This document shows positions 20,668 to 29,379 of a stretch of 64,000 bases of DNA, in pieces. Both the position numbers and the translations under genes were made by a program. The notes under the pieces were generated by a model. The model was given only the letters and a program-made list of their open reading frames with translations, was not told the origin of the DNA and did not search any database. Numbering within the stretch: position 1 is the stretch's first letter; every line of letters starts with the position of its first letter. The DNA is from Thalassoroseus pseudoceratinae (GTDB lineage: Bacteria; Planctomycetota; Planctomycetia; Planctomycetales; Planctomycetaceae). Location of the stretch: positions 1,383,125 through 1,447,124 of the forward strand of contig NZ_JAALXT010000001.1 of NCBI RefSeq assembly GCF_011634775.1, read 5' to 3'.

Positions 20668-22248
20668 CTACACACCAACTTTCGAGCCTCCCGTGGGAAC
20701 ATTTTTGACGACATTCCCAATTTCATCCGCGCATTTGACGATCAAGTGCTCTGGTCCGACGTCATTTCGCGCGATGATATTGATGGCCGCGTCCGTCCGA
20801 TCTTCAAGATCGGTGATCTCTTTCCGCTTGCGGTTATTGAGATAATTGGCCACCCGTTCATGCATCTCGACGGTCAACGTCCGCACATCGGCGTGATGGG
20901 CACTGGTCATGAGGGTCCGCATCACATCGATGGCCATACTCTCGGCCGTTTTCACCTGACCGGAACCGCTGCAGCACGGACAATCTTCGTAGATACTCCG
21001 ACGAATCGACGGCCGAATCCGCTGCCGAGTCATCTCGACCAACCCGAACGGACTGATCCGAAGAACCTTGGTTCGAGCTCGGTCACGTTCCACGGAATCC
21101 CGAAGACGTTTCTCGACGGACCGGCGATGACGTTCATCGTGCATATCGATGAAGTCGTTCACGATCACGCCACCCAAGTCCCGCAACCGAATCTGTCGGG
21201 CAATCTCTTCGGCAGCCCGCATGTTGAGCTGAAATGCGTTGGACTCCGCATCATCCTCAGTTCGGAAATTCCCACTGTTCACATCAATGGCAACGAGCGC
21301 TTCGGTTTGATCGATGACGATCGAACCGCCGCCTTTCAACGGAACATGCCGACTTTGAATCCGTGTAATTTCCTCTTCGATATTGTACTGATGGAACAAC
21401 GGTTCTTTGCCATCGTACAACTGCACCCGATCGACGTGCTTCGGCAGCACGATCTTCATGAACTCTCGTGCGCGTTCGTAGGCTTCTGGCTCGTCAATGA
21501 GAACAGTATCAATTTCCCCATTGTAGATGTCGCGGATTGTCCGGATCATCATGTCGCTGTCCTGGTAGACATCGCTGGGGCCGTTCGTTTTTTCGAGCCG
21601 ACGTACGATCACCCGCCACAATCGCAGAAGATAATTCAAATCCCGCTGCAAGTCTTTTCGGGACCGATCGATGCCCGCCGTCCGAATAATGAACCCCAAC
21701 CCTTCCGGCGGCTGAAGCTCACGCAGCACACTCCGAAGCTCACGACGAGTATCTTCGTCGGCAATTTTTCGGCTCACGCCAATCCGCTGCAGACCGGGCA
21801 TCAGAACCAGATACCGACCAGGAATGCTGACGTAGGTGGAAAGTGTCGGGCCTTTCGCTCCGAGACCTTCCTTGATCACTTGCACGAGAACTTCGCTGCC
21901 GCGTTGAAAAATTTCTTGAATTGGCGGCTTGTTTCGCGGGTTGCGATCGTTCATGCGGCTGGAATTCCGGCCTGATCGCCCGTTGGAGTCGTCATCATCG
22001 ACAAGGTGCCGATAGTACTGATACTCCACATCACTAACGTGCAAAAAGCCGTTCCGCCCCACACCGAAATCCACGAATGCGGCTTGGATGCTGGGCTCGA
22101 TATTAACGACCCGGCCTTTGTAGATGTTATTGACGTAATTCTCGGAATTGGTCCGTTCCAGGTACAGCTCTTCCAGCACGCCATCTTCAACAATGGCGAT
22201 TCGGCTTTCCTCCGGCTGGAGTACGTTAACCAACATCTCCTTCTTCAT
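20668..22248 (-). CDS. rng: Ribonuclease E/G family endoribonuclease
   Basis: A 526-residue single-strand endoribonuclease. The S1 RNA-binding part is in the first 120 residues (NIYKGRVVNIEPSIQAAFVDFG, split by an insertion before the second half). The catalytic region has ALVAIDVNSGNF and GGVIVNDFIDM with the two Mg-binding aspartates. A Zn-link-like CPCCSGSGQV follows. There is no long RNase E-type C-terminal scaffold, so it is closer to RNase G in size. The ATG at 22248 has AAAGGG upstream. It processes rRNA and mRNA. RNase E/G genes next to rplU are common. Confidence 0.93.
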   Translation of the reverse strand: MKKEMLVNVLQPEESRIAIVEDGVLEELYLERTNSENYVNNIYKGRVVNIEPSIQAAFVDFGVGRNGFLHVSDVEYQYYRHLVDDDDSNGRSGRNSSRMNDRNPRNKPPIQEIFQRGSEVLVQVIKEGLGAKGPTLSTYVSIPGRYLVLMPGLQRIGVSRKIADEDTRRELRSVLRELQPPEGLGFIIRTAGIDRSRKDLQRDLNYLLRLWRVIVRRLEKTNGPSDVYQDSDMMIRTIRDIYNGEIDTVLIDEPEAYERAREFMKIVLPKHVDRVQLYDGKEPLFHQYNIEEEITRIQSRHVPLKGGGSIVIDQTEALVAIDVNSGNFRTEDDAESNAFQLNMRAAEEIARQIRLRDLGGVIVNDFIDMHDERHRRSVEKRLRDSVERDRARTKVLRISPFGLVEMTRQRIRPSIRRSIYEDCPCCSGSGQVKTAESMAIDVMRTLMTSAHHADVRTLTVEMHERVANYLNNRKRKEITDLEDRTDAAINIIARNDVGPEHLIVKCADEIGNVVKNVPTGGSKVGV

Positions 22249-22715
22249 GTGAGACCCTTTCAGTCTTTGCATGTTGCATACGAGAAAGGGTGCGAATTTC
22301 GCTTCAGAGCCGCGTCTGCGCCTAATCGATACGGGACCTATGCTGACTGACCAACACGAGTGGATTCAAACGGTGCTCTCGAAACCCCATCACAAACCAC
22401 CCTTCGACCACTCGTGTCGGAGTCTGCAGCGTCGTGATTGCGTTTTTCAAGATACTCTGTCGTCTTCGTCTCAACGTCTGGAATCATATTCACTGTTTAT
22501 CCGTCAGTGCCGACCCGATGGAAGGCAACATTGCACGCTACCCGATTCTGCACGACACATTTCGGTGCCTGAACAAAATCGACCTGTTTTGCGAAACAAC
22601 TCCTCAAGCAATTTTTCGCACCAAGTAAATTCAAGTGTTTCAAAAGGCCGCCCGAAGACCGCCCGATGTATTCATTTTCAAATGGCAATCGCGGTGAAGC
22701 GAATGGAACGCATCG
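22249..22715. other. Intergenic stretch between ptsI and the RNase gene
   Basis: About 470 bases separate the end of ptsI from the RNase E/G start, both on the minus strand. Short open frames on both strands (about 60 codons) show no family features. I see no convincing terminator or promoter. It may hold the 5' untranslated region of the RNase gene, which in RNase E is often a long feedback-control element; nothing in the sequence proves that here. Confidence 0.4.
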
Positions 22716-24464
22716 TCACCGCAGATAATCTGGACACAGTTTAATCAACTCACTATTCAAGAAGCTCTCGACATCTCGAGCGAGTTCAAAACTCATCGCC
22801 TGAGACGCAATTCGCTCCGCGTCCGCAATCGTCAACTGACGAATCACGGCCTTTAACTCTGGGATCACATGGGGAGTCACGCTGATCTGCCGCAACCCCA
22901 TGCCAACCAATAACGGTACAAACCTAGGGTCGGAACTCATTTGGCCGCAAACGGATACCGGCACGTCATTGGCTTGGGCAGCCGAAACAACTCGCTGGAT
23001 GAGCCGCAAGATCGACGGGTCCCCCGAACTATACAAATTCGCAACCGAAGGGTCGCCACGATCGGCAGCCAACGCATACTGAATGAGATCGTTGGTCCCG
23101 ATCGAAAAGAAATCAACTTCGCGAGCGAATTCCTCGATCATCATCACAGCGGCGGGAACTTCGACCATCATTCCGATCTGCAAGCCCCGTGCGCAGGGAA
23201 CCCCTTCTTCTTCCAAGTCCTCCATCACATCTGCGATGGTCATCTTCGCCTGCCGAAACTCAAGCAGGGTCGAAACCAAAGGAAACATGATCCGTACATC
23301 GTGACCGATCGCGGCTCGCAAAATCGCCCGCAGTTGCGTCTTGAACAACGGCAGATTCTGGAGGCTCAACCGGATACTTCGCAATCCCAGCACCGGGTTC
23401 GCTCCCCGATGCACCAATTGTTCCATCGAACCGGGGATTTTGTCGGCTCCCAAATCGAGCGTCCGGATGACCACCGGTCGCCCGTTCAAAGCCGACACGA
23501 CTTGCGAATACGCCTGAAAATGATCGTCTTCCGTCGGGTCCTGATTTTGGCCGAGATACAGGAACTCCGTCCGGTAAAGCCCCACGCCGTCCGCACCACG
23601 CTCAATGCAATGGTCCGCCTCTTCGGGAAACTCAATGTTCCCCATCAAACTGATTCGAACCCCGTCTTGGGTCTCTGCCGGCAAACCGGACAGCGACTCC
23701 AAGCGTTGTGCAACACTGCGAAACCGTGCCTGCGAATCCCGATACTGTTCCTCGGCGGCCTCATCGGGTTCGATGATCACTTCGCCGATATTCCCGTCGA
23801 GAATAACGGTCTCACCGCCGGAAAGATCGTTCAGAAACCGCCCCAAACCAACAACAGCGGGAATCTCCAAAGCGCCCGCTAAGATCGCGGTGTGACTCGT
23901 GTGCCCCCCAGCTTCCGTCGCAAAACCGAGGACAAATTCCCGGTTGAGCTGCGCCGTTTCACTCGGGGTGAGATTGTTGGCCAACACGATGACCGGGCTT
24001 GTCAGTTTGGCCAATGCCAGTCGATCTTCGCCGTTAAGTCGACTCAACACCCGCTTTTTGAGATCAATGACATCCGTGGCGCGTTCTGCCAAATACGGAT
24101 TTCCCAAAGACCGCAACCGTTTGGCATTTCGATCTAGAGCAATCGACGAGGCATAATCCGCCGAGTACGACTTTTGCCGAATCAAATCTTCGATTTCCGC
24201 TGCCAAAAGCGGATCCCGCGCCAAATCGAGGTGGGCAGAAAAAATTTGCCCGAATTGTTCTCCCAGTTGCTCGGCTGCGAGTTCCCGGTTGCCTGCAATT
24301 TCAGCACAAACGGTTTCAAGCGCGGCATAAAAGCGATCGACTTCTTCATCCACAGCGGACGCTCGGACAAACCGGCGGGCAATACGTGCGTCATCATCGC
24401 CCAACACGAATGCCGGACCGGAAACAACACCCGGTGAGACTGCGATTCCACGCTTGACTAACAT
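22716..24464 (-). CDS. ptsI: Phosphoenolpyruvate-protein phosphotransferase (PTS enzyme I)
   Basis: A 582-residue enzyme I that takes phosphate from PEP and passes it to HPr. The phospho-histidine is His191 in GGHTSHTAILAG. The C-terminal PEP-binding barrel has GVGLYRTEFLYLG, LDLGADK, GANPVLGLRSIRL, SIGTNDLIQYALA and the catalytic Cys in VSVCGQMSSD. It is 97 bases after ptsH in the hpf-ptsN-ptsH-ptsI unit. No sugar-specific permease is near, so a regulatory phosphorelay is likely. Confidence 0.95.
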   Translation of the reverse strand: MLVKRGIAVSPGVVSGPAFVLGDDDARIARRFVRASAVDEEVDRFYAALETVCAEIAGNRELAAEQLGEQFGQIFSAHLDLARDPLLAAEIEDLIRQKSYSADYASSIALDRNAKRLRSLGNPYLAERATDVIDLKKRVLSRLNGEDRLALAKLTSPVIVLANNLTPSETAQLNREFVLGFATEAGGHTSHTAILAGALEIPAVVGLGRFLNDLSGGETVILDGNIGEVIIEPDEAAEEQYRDSQARFRSVAQRLESLSGLPAETQDGVRISLMGNIEFPEEADHCIERGADGVGLYRTEFLYLGQNQDPTEDDHFQAYSQVVSALNGRPVVIRTLDLGADKIPGSMEQLVHRGANPVLGLRSIRLSLQNLPLFKTQLRAILRAAIGHDVRIMFPLVSTLLEFRQAKMTIADVMEDLEEEGVPCARGLQIGMMVEVPAAVMMIEEFAREVDFFSIGTNDLIQYALAADRGDPSVANLYSSGDPSILRLIQRVVSAAQANDVPVSVCGQMSSDPRFVPLLVGMGLRQISVTPHVIPELKAVIRQLTIADAERIASQAMSFELARDVESFLNSELIKLCPDYLR

Positions 24465-24561
24465 TGCCTTGCTTCAGTTTTCCCTACGTGCTGGCAACCC
24501 CCGCAGCTTCTCAAAACCCGCACATGCAGAATTTTCCCACGGTGCTATCGACCACTTCGAC

Positions 24562-24876
24562 TCACCCGGCGGCGATGTCCTGCCCGCCAGCTTCTGGTGA
24601 TTCCGTGAAATTGGACTCGAACAATCGAGCCAACGACTCGATCGCATCCGTTGCGTCCGGACCAACAACTTCCACGACGACTTCTTCTCCGCACCCTGCG
24701 TCGAGAGTCAGCAAGTCGAGCACACTACGTGCATCGGCTACGACCGCCCCTTTGGAGACGCGGACTTCACTACGAAATTGACGCACCCGACCGGCGAGCT
24801 GGGAAAGTGGTCGCATATGCAACCCTTCCTCCACCCCAACTACAAAAGCACGACGGCAAACAAGACGCTCGTCCAT
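24562..24876 (-). CDS. ptsH: HPr-family phosphocarrier protein
   Basis: A 104-residue HPr. The phospho-histidine is His20 in EGLHMRPLSQLA, with Met in place of the usual Ala after it. Ser51 (ADARSVLDLLTL) corresponds to the regulatory Ser46 of Gram-positive HPr. The C-terminal tail of about 15 residues goes beyond the usual domain. Its neighbours, an EIIA-Ntr-type protein and enzyme I, fit a closed phosphate chain. Confidence 0.92.
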   Translation of the reverse strand: MDERLVCRRAFVVGVEEGLHMRPLSQLAGRVRQFRSEVRVSKGAVVADARSVLDLLTLDAGCGEEVVVEVVGPDATDAIESLARLFESNFTESPEAGGQDIAAG

Positions 24877-24994
24877 TTAGCCCGTCCTTTCATTCCACCC
24901 GGGAGAGCCATGCCCGAAACGACAAAACACACCCGGTAACTCACCAACAACACCACCGACAGCCTGGCAAAGCTTTCACAAGCTTGCCCGGCGG

Positions 24995-25468
24995 TTAGTC
25001 GAGCTGGTTATTGTCAGCCTCAGCCAACAGTTCAACAACCTGTTCGTTGGTCTTGGACTGCCGGAGAAAATTACAAAAATTGTGATTTCGCAAGTGACGA
25101 GAAATCGTCTCCAACGCGCGAAGGTGATCCCCTGGTCGCTCTGGTGGAGAAACCAAGAGGAACAGGATGAACACATCCTCCCCATCGAGGCTAGCAAAAT
25201 CCACGCCATCCGGCGCAATTGCGACGGTTGCAATCAAATTATCGACCGAAGGATGCTTGGTATGTGGCACCGCCACACCGTTCCCGATGCCGGTCGAACC
25301 AAGTTCTTCCCGTTTCAGGATCGCCGATACGATGCTTTCTTCCTCATCAGCAGGAAGGCTACCGCTATCTTTGAGACTTCCAACCATCGCCCGAATTGCT
25401 TCTTCTTTTGTCCGTACACGCATCTCGGGCAAGATAGCGCCTTTGACCACGAAGTCCGACAACCTCAT
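24995..25468 (-). CDS. ptsN: PTS EIIA-Ntr-like regulatory protein
   Basis: A 157-residue EIIA domain of the fructose/mannitol-Ntr type. The phospho-histidine is His69 in [12 protein letters not shown], preceded by [12 protein letters not shown]. The ATG at 25468 was chosen because GAGGAG lies 7 bases before it and the family starts there; the longer frame adds 37 unlike residues. It would receive phosphate from HPr and act as a regulator, since there is no transporter gene nearby. Confidence 0.9.
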   Translation of the reverse strand: MRLSDFVVKGAILPEMRVRTKEEAIRAMVGSLKDSGSLPADEEESIVSAILKREELGSTGIGNGVAVPHTKHPSVDNLIATVAIAPDGVDFASLDGEDVFILFLLVSPPERPGDHLRALETISRHLRNHNFCNFLRQSKTNEQVVELLAEADNNQLD

Positions 25469-25593
25469 GAATGACTCCTCAGAGACACAACACCGGGCAA
25501 CGAAAGAATTCCATACGAACCATTCGCCCACCCGTGATCTGCTTGAACCGTTCCCGTTGACCCATGCTCGAGCCAACACGCAACCCCAACAAC

Positions 25594-25968
25594 TTACGCC
25601 GACTCGTCGTCCGCCGACTCATCATCACGCAATTCGACCGGATTCGGCGCGACTTCGCTCGTAGGCACGTCGCGACTGTGATCCTGCAGCTTATCCTTAT
25701 ACCGTCGAATTTGCTGCTCCATCTTACTCAACGTGCGATGAAAAGTCGCAACAACATCTTCGCCGGTATCGTGAGCCACGAAATTATGCTTGTGTTCAGC
25801 ATCGACCAACATCTCGACTTTCACGAGATGATCGTTCTGAAAATCGACAGTAACTTCAATGGCCGTAACCCGTTCGAAATAATGCAGCAGTTTCTCCGAT
25901 TTCTCGGTGATCTGCTGACGAAGCTCATCGCGAATGCTGCCATGTCGGCAGGTAATAGCCACTTGCAC
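25594..25968 (-). CDS. hpf: Ribosome hibernation promoting factor / ribosome-associated inhibitor
   Basis: A 124-residue HPF/RaiA-family protein that binds the decoding region of idle 30S subunits. [10 protein letters not shown] at the start and [21 protein letters not shown] at the end of the domain (with the Asp-Lys-Leu end) are typical. Start choice: AAGGAG lies 9 bases before GTG 25968, giving the family N-terminus MQVAIT; the in-frame TTG three codons earlier abuts the AAGGAG and cannot be used. It lacks the long C-terminal dimerisation domain. It heads the PTS-Ntr unit, as hpf does beside ptsN in proteobacteria. Confidence 0.92.
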   Translation of the reverse strand: MQVAITCRHGSIRDELRQQITEKSEKLLHYFERVTAIEVTVDFQNDHLVKVEMLVDAEHKHNFVAHDTGEDVVATFHRTLSKMEQQIRRYKDKLQDHSRDVPTSEVAPNPVELRDDESADDESA

Positions 25969-26281
25969 GAAAATCAACTCCTTCGCTGGAACTCCAGAGA
26001 GGTTCTACTTGAATCAATCGTCTGAATGATTTGACTGGATGAAATCCACGAAATTTCGCCAATGCGAACCGCCCCAGAAGATGGGCATTAACAACCCACC
26101 AGAATCGGTCTGACGCGAAAAATGGCGGTGGATTGTGATCATTGATTGGATGTAAACCTGTATTCAAGCCGACGTAAAACGCGATTGTAGCGGTCGGGAA
26201 TCGACAATGCCACTGTGACGGTCGGATCAAATCTCGTGAAAGCGATCTCCGCCCGATTTCCGACCGTCGCAGATTCCACCA
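25969..26281. other. Intergenic stretch upstream of hpf
   Basis: About 310 bases separate the end of the glycosidase gene from hpf. The hpf ribosome-binding site is at the lower end. I see no clear promoter boxes, hairpin with T-run or small gene in the rest. Confidence 0.5.
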
Positions 26282-29005
26282 TCAATTCGTCGGACAGTAA
26301 TCGCTGACCTTGACAGGTTCGTCGGTCGATCGAAGACTGGCGATATGTTCCAAGATCGGTGCCACCAACGCCGTCCACCCGGTTTGGTGACTGGCACCGA
26401 GCCCGCGACCGGTATCCGCATGGAAGTATTCGTAGAACAAAACCAAATCACGCCAGTGTGGATCGTCGACAAATCGTTTGCCGCGGACGTAGCACGGTCG
26501 GGAACCGTCTTCCGTCTTGAGGAACAACCCAACCAGTCGTCGCCGGATTTCGTCCGCGACCTGCTGGAGATTCATGAAGACACCCGAACCCGTCGGACAT
26601 TCCACACGCAGTGAATCGCCGTAGAACGTGTAATACCGCTCAAATGCCTCGATTAACAAGTAATTCAGCGGGAACCAAATCGGGCCACGCCAGTTCGAGT
26701 TCCCGCCGAACATGTAGCTGTCCGACTCGCCGGCACCGTATTGAACCTTGAGTTCCTCCCCGTTCACATGAAACACGAACGGATTGTCTTGGTGGTACTT
26801 CGACAGCGAGCGAATACCGAATGGTGACAGGAATTCTTCTTCATCCAGAACATATCGGAGAATGCGTTCCAAACGGTCGCGGGTTGGAATCGCCAACAAC
26901 CGCATTTGCCCTTTCTCGCCGGCGGGCCCATCGCTTTCCATGGAGGTCATAAAGTCCGACAGGTCCGGACGATGCTCTAAGAACCACCGCATCCGTTTGC
27001 TGAACCCGGGCAGTTTGGCGATCACATCCTCGTAGAGAACATCGACGGTAAACAACGGAATAATCCCAACCATCGAACGGATCTTCAGCGGAATACTTTC
27101 GCCGTTGACGTACAAATGATCGTAGTAGAACCCATCCGTTTCATCCCAAAGCCCGCTTCCGTCCAGAGAATTCATCGCCTCGGCAATTGCGACGTAGTGC
27201 TCGAAGAACTTGGAAGCCATGTCTTCGTACGCAGGGTTCTTCTCGGCGAGTTCGAATGCAATGGAAAGCATGCTCGCACAGTAGTATGCCATCCATGCGG
27301 TGCCGTCGGCTTGCTCGAGGTGTCCGCCGGTGGGCAGGGGCTTGGAGCGATCGAACACTCCGATGTTATCTAATCCAAGGAAACCGCCCGCGAACACGTT
27401 GTCGCCACGAACGTCCTTCCGATTCACCCACCAAGTAAAATTCAAGAGCAACTTCTGGAACGCCCGAGAGAGAAACACACGGTCTCGTTTGCCGGGCGGT
27501 CCGGTCAGCTGATAAATCCGCCAACACGCCCATGCATGGACGGGTGGATTCACATCGCCAAAATTCCATTCATACGCTGGGATTTGCCCGTTTGGATGCA
27601 TGTACCACTCGCGAAGAAACAGAATCAGCTGCTCTTTCGCGAAGTTCAAATCCAAGTTGGCGAAGGGAATCATGTGGAACGCTGAGTCCCAGGCGGCGTA
27701 CCAGGGGTATTCCCATTTGTCGGGGACAGAGATCACATCCCGATTGAACAGATGCTTCCAATCCCGGTTTCGCACGACCGTCCGGGGGGCTTCATCGAGC
27801 CATTCCTTGATAATGTAATAGTAGAACTGCTTTGTCCAAAGCAGTCCGGCACTTGCTTGACGGAGCACACGCTTCTCGTCGACGGTCAGGCCGGACGCCA
27901 CTTTCGCTTCGTAGAACGCGTCTGCTTCCTCGATGCGATCCCGAAAGACCCGCTCGAATTCCTCGCCAAAGGGTTGGTCCGTCAGCTGACCTTCTCGTGT
28001 CAACCGCAACTGAAGTTCCACGCTCTCGCCGGCGGGAATGTGCATTGCGTACACCAACGCCGATTTCGTTCCCCGTGGAGCGACGTTGACCGCTCCGGAT
28101 TTTCCCTCAACGACTGCAAGATGGAAGGCGTCTTTGCAGGACGGCTGGCTGTGGTTCGGGTCTTCGAGCCGTCTGGCGTTCGTGTTGTTCTCGGTGAACA
28201 ACCACTTCGGCTCCGCTTTCCCTTCGGTGTTGGCCGAAAGCCGGAAACGCCCCAATGTCGCGTGCTCGGCGAAGATGGCGGTCCACGAGTCACTCGGGGT
28301 TTCGCAGGCGGACAGAACGGGGTTCGGCAAATCGGATTCGTAAGTTCCCGGCCAAGACCAGGTGTTACGGAACCACAACGTCGGTAAAACGTGCAGCGGT
28401 GCATCGTCCGGGCCACGATTAGAAATCGTGAGCCGAATCAAAATATCCTCCGGAGACGCCTTCGCGTACTCCGCCAGAATATCGAAGTATCGGTTATCGT
28501 CGAAGATCCCGGAATCGGTTAGTTCATATTCCAACTCGTCGCGTCCACGCTCCGCATTCACGGTCCTCAATTCATCGTAGGGAAACTCGGCGTGAGGATA
28601 TTTGTACAACGCCTTGAGGTACGAGTGCGTCGGCGTCGAGTCGAGATAGAAATACGCTTCTTTGACGTCTTCCCCGTGGTTTCCCTCGGGACCACTCAAA
28701 CCGAACAACCGTTCCTTGAGGATTTTGTCGTTTCCGTTCCAAAATGCCCACGCGAAACACAAGCGACCTTGCCGATCGGTGATGCCCAGCAATCCATCTT
28801 CGCCCCAGCGATACGCCCGACTCCGCGCGTGATCATGCGGAAAATACTGCCAAGACTCACCATCCGGCGAATAGTCTTCTCGCACGGTGCCCCATTGACG
28901 TTCCGCAAGGTAGGGGCCCCATCGCTTCCAATTCGCGCCCGGTTCCCGTTGAGCCTCGGCGGCCAAACGTTCCAATTCGGCACGCCCGATTGAGTTTTCT
29001 TCCAC
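26282..29005 (-). CDS. GH63 / MGH1-like glycoside hydrolase
   Basis: A 907-residue cytoplasmic glycosidase; no signal peptide is visible. The first 300 residues (ERQWGTVREDYS, YFPHDHARSRAYRWGEDG, LWFRNTWSW) form the N-terminal beta domain of the family. The catalytic alpha/alpha barrel follows, with WEYPWYAAWDSAFHM carrying the probable general acid Asp, IPAYEWNFGDVNPPVHAWA and WRGPIWFPLNYLLIEA. These signatures are shared by GH63 alpha-glucosidases and mannosyl- or glucosyl-glycerate hydrolases, so the substrate may be a compatible solute or glucan. The start is GTG, the first usable codon after an in-frame stop. It is divergent from the gene at 29380. Confidence 0.85.
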   Translation of the reverse strand: MEENSIGRAELERLAAEAQREPGANWKRWGPYLAERQWGTVREDYSPDGESWQYFPHDHARSRAYRWGEDGLLGITDRQGRLCFAWAFWNGNDKILKERLFGLSGPEGNHGEDVKEAYFYLDSTPTHSYLKALYKYPHAEFPYDELRTVNAERGRDELEYELTDSGIFDDNRYFDILAEYAKASPEDILIRLTISNRGPDDAPLHVLPTLWFRNTWSWPGTYESDLPNPVLSACETPSDSWTAIFAEHATLGRFRLSANTEGKAEPKWLFTENNTNARRLEDPNHSQPSCKDAFHLAVVEGKSGAVNVAPRGTKSALVYAMHIPAGESVELQLRLTREGQLTDQPFGEEFERVFRDRIEEADAFYEAKVASGLTVDEKRVLRQASAGLLWTKQFYYYIIKEWLDEAPRTVVRNRDWKHLFNRDVISVPDKWEYPWYAAWDSAFHMIPFANLDLNFAKEQLILFLREWYMHPNGQIPAYEWNFGDVNPPVHAWACWRIYQLTGPPGKRDRVFLSRAFQKLLLNFTWWVNRKDVRGDNVFAGGFLGLDNIGVFDRSKPLPTGGHLEQADGTAWMAYYCASMLSIAFELAEKNPAYEDMASKFFEHYVAIAEAMNSLDGSGLWDETDGFYYDHLYVNGESIPLKIRSMVGIIPLFTVDVLYEDVIAKLPGFSKRMRWFLEHRPDLSDFMTSMESDGPAGEKGQMRLLAIPTRDRLERILRYVLDEEEFLSPFGIRSLSKYHQDNPFVFHVNGEELKVQYGAGESDSYMFGGNSNWRGPIWFPLNYLLIEAFERYYTFYGDSLRVECPTGSGVFMNLQQVADEIRRRLVGLFLKTEDGSRPCYVRGKRFVDDPHWRDLVLFYEYFHADTGRGLGASHQTGWTALVAPILEHIASLRSTDEPVKVSDYCPTN

Positions 29006-29379
29006 TCCAGCTTCCTATTTCGAAGTCGAGTTCCTTCGTCTTGCGACTCGGACTCGCACTGCACAAATCTCACACAGTCACGCCTGATAAATTAGCAAGT
29101 GACTGCCACGCTCCCCGAGGGGACAAAATTTCACATCAGACGAATGAACCTTCACATAACCTGTTCGCCCGCTGCGTTAAGAATCTACAAGCATGCTGTA
29201 AACTTTGGCAACAACAGTTGAATCATACGGGACGATCCTTTCATGGCATCGAAGTTGCCGGTAAAACACAGGGGCATCTCGATCCACAACGTTGTCTAGC
29301 TGATCACATCCAAGACATCGAATGCGATCGAAGTTTGCTACTTGGATAACTCTTTAAGACCAAACCGAACGACACTGCA
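29006..29379. other. Divergent intergenic region
   Basis: About 370 bases lie between the divergent glycosidase and 1179-residue protein genes. It must hold promoters for both. I found no -10/-35 pair good enough to report. A plus-strand frame starting inside the glycosidase gene and entering this region has no recognisable features. Confidence 0.5.

Noticed and set aside
20551-21975. 474-codon plus-strand open frame
   Set aside because: Antisense to the RNase E/G gene.
22434-22688. Two short open frames (about 63 codons) in the ptsI-RNase gap
   Set aside because: No ribosome-binding site, no family features, and they overlap on opposite strands.
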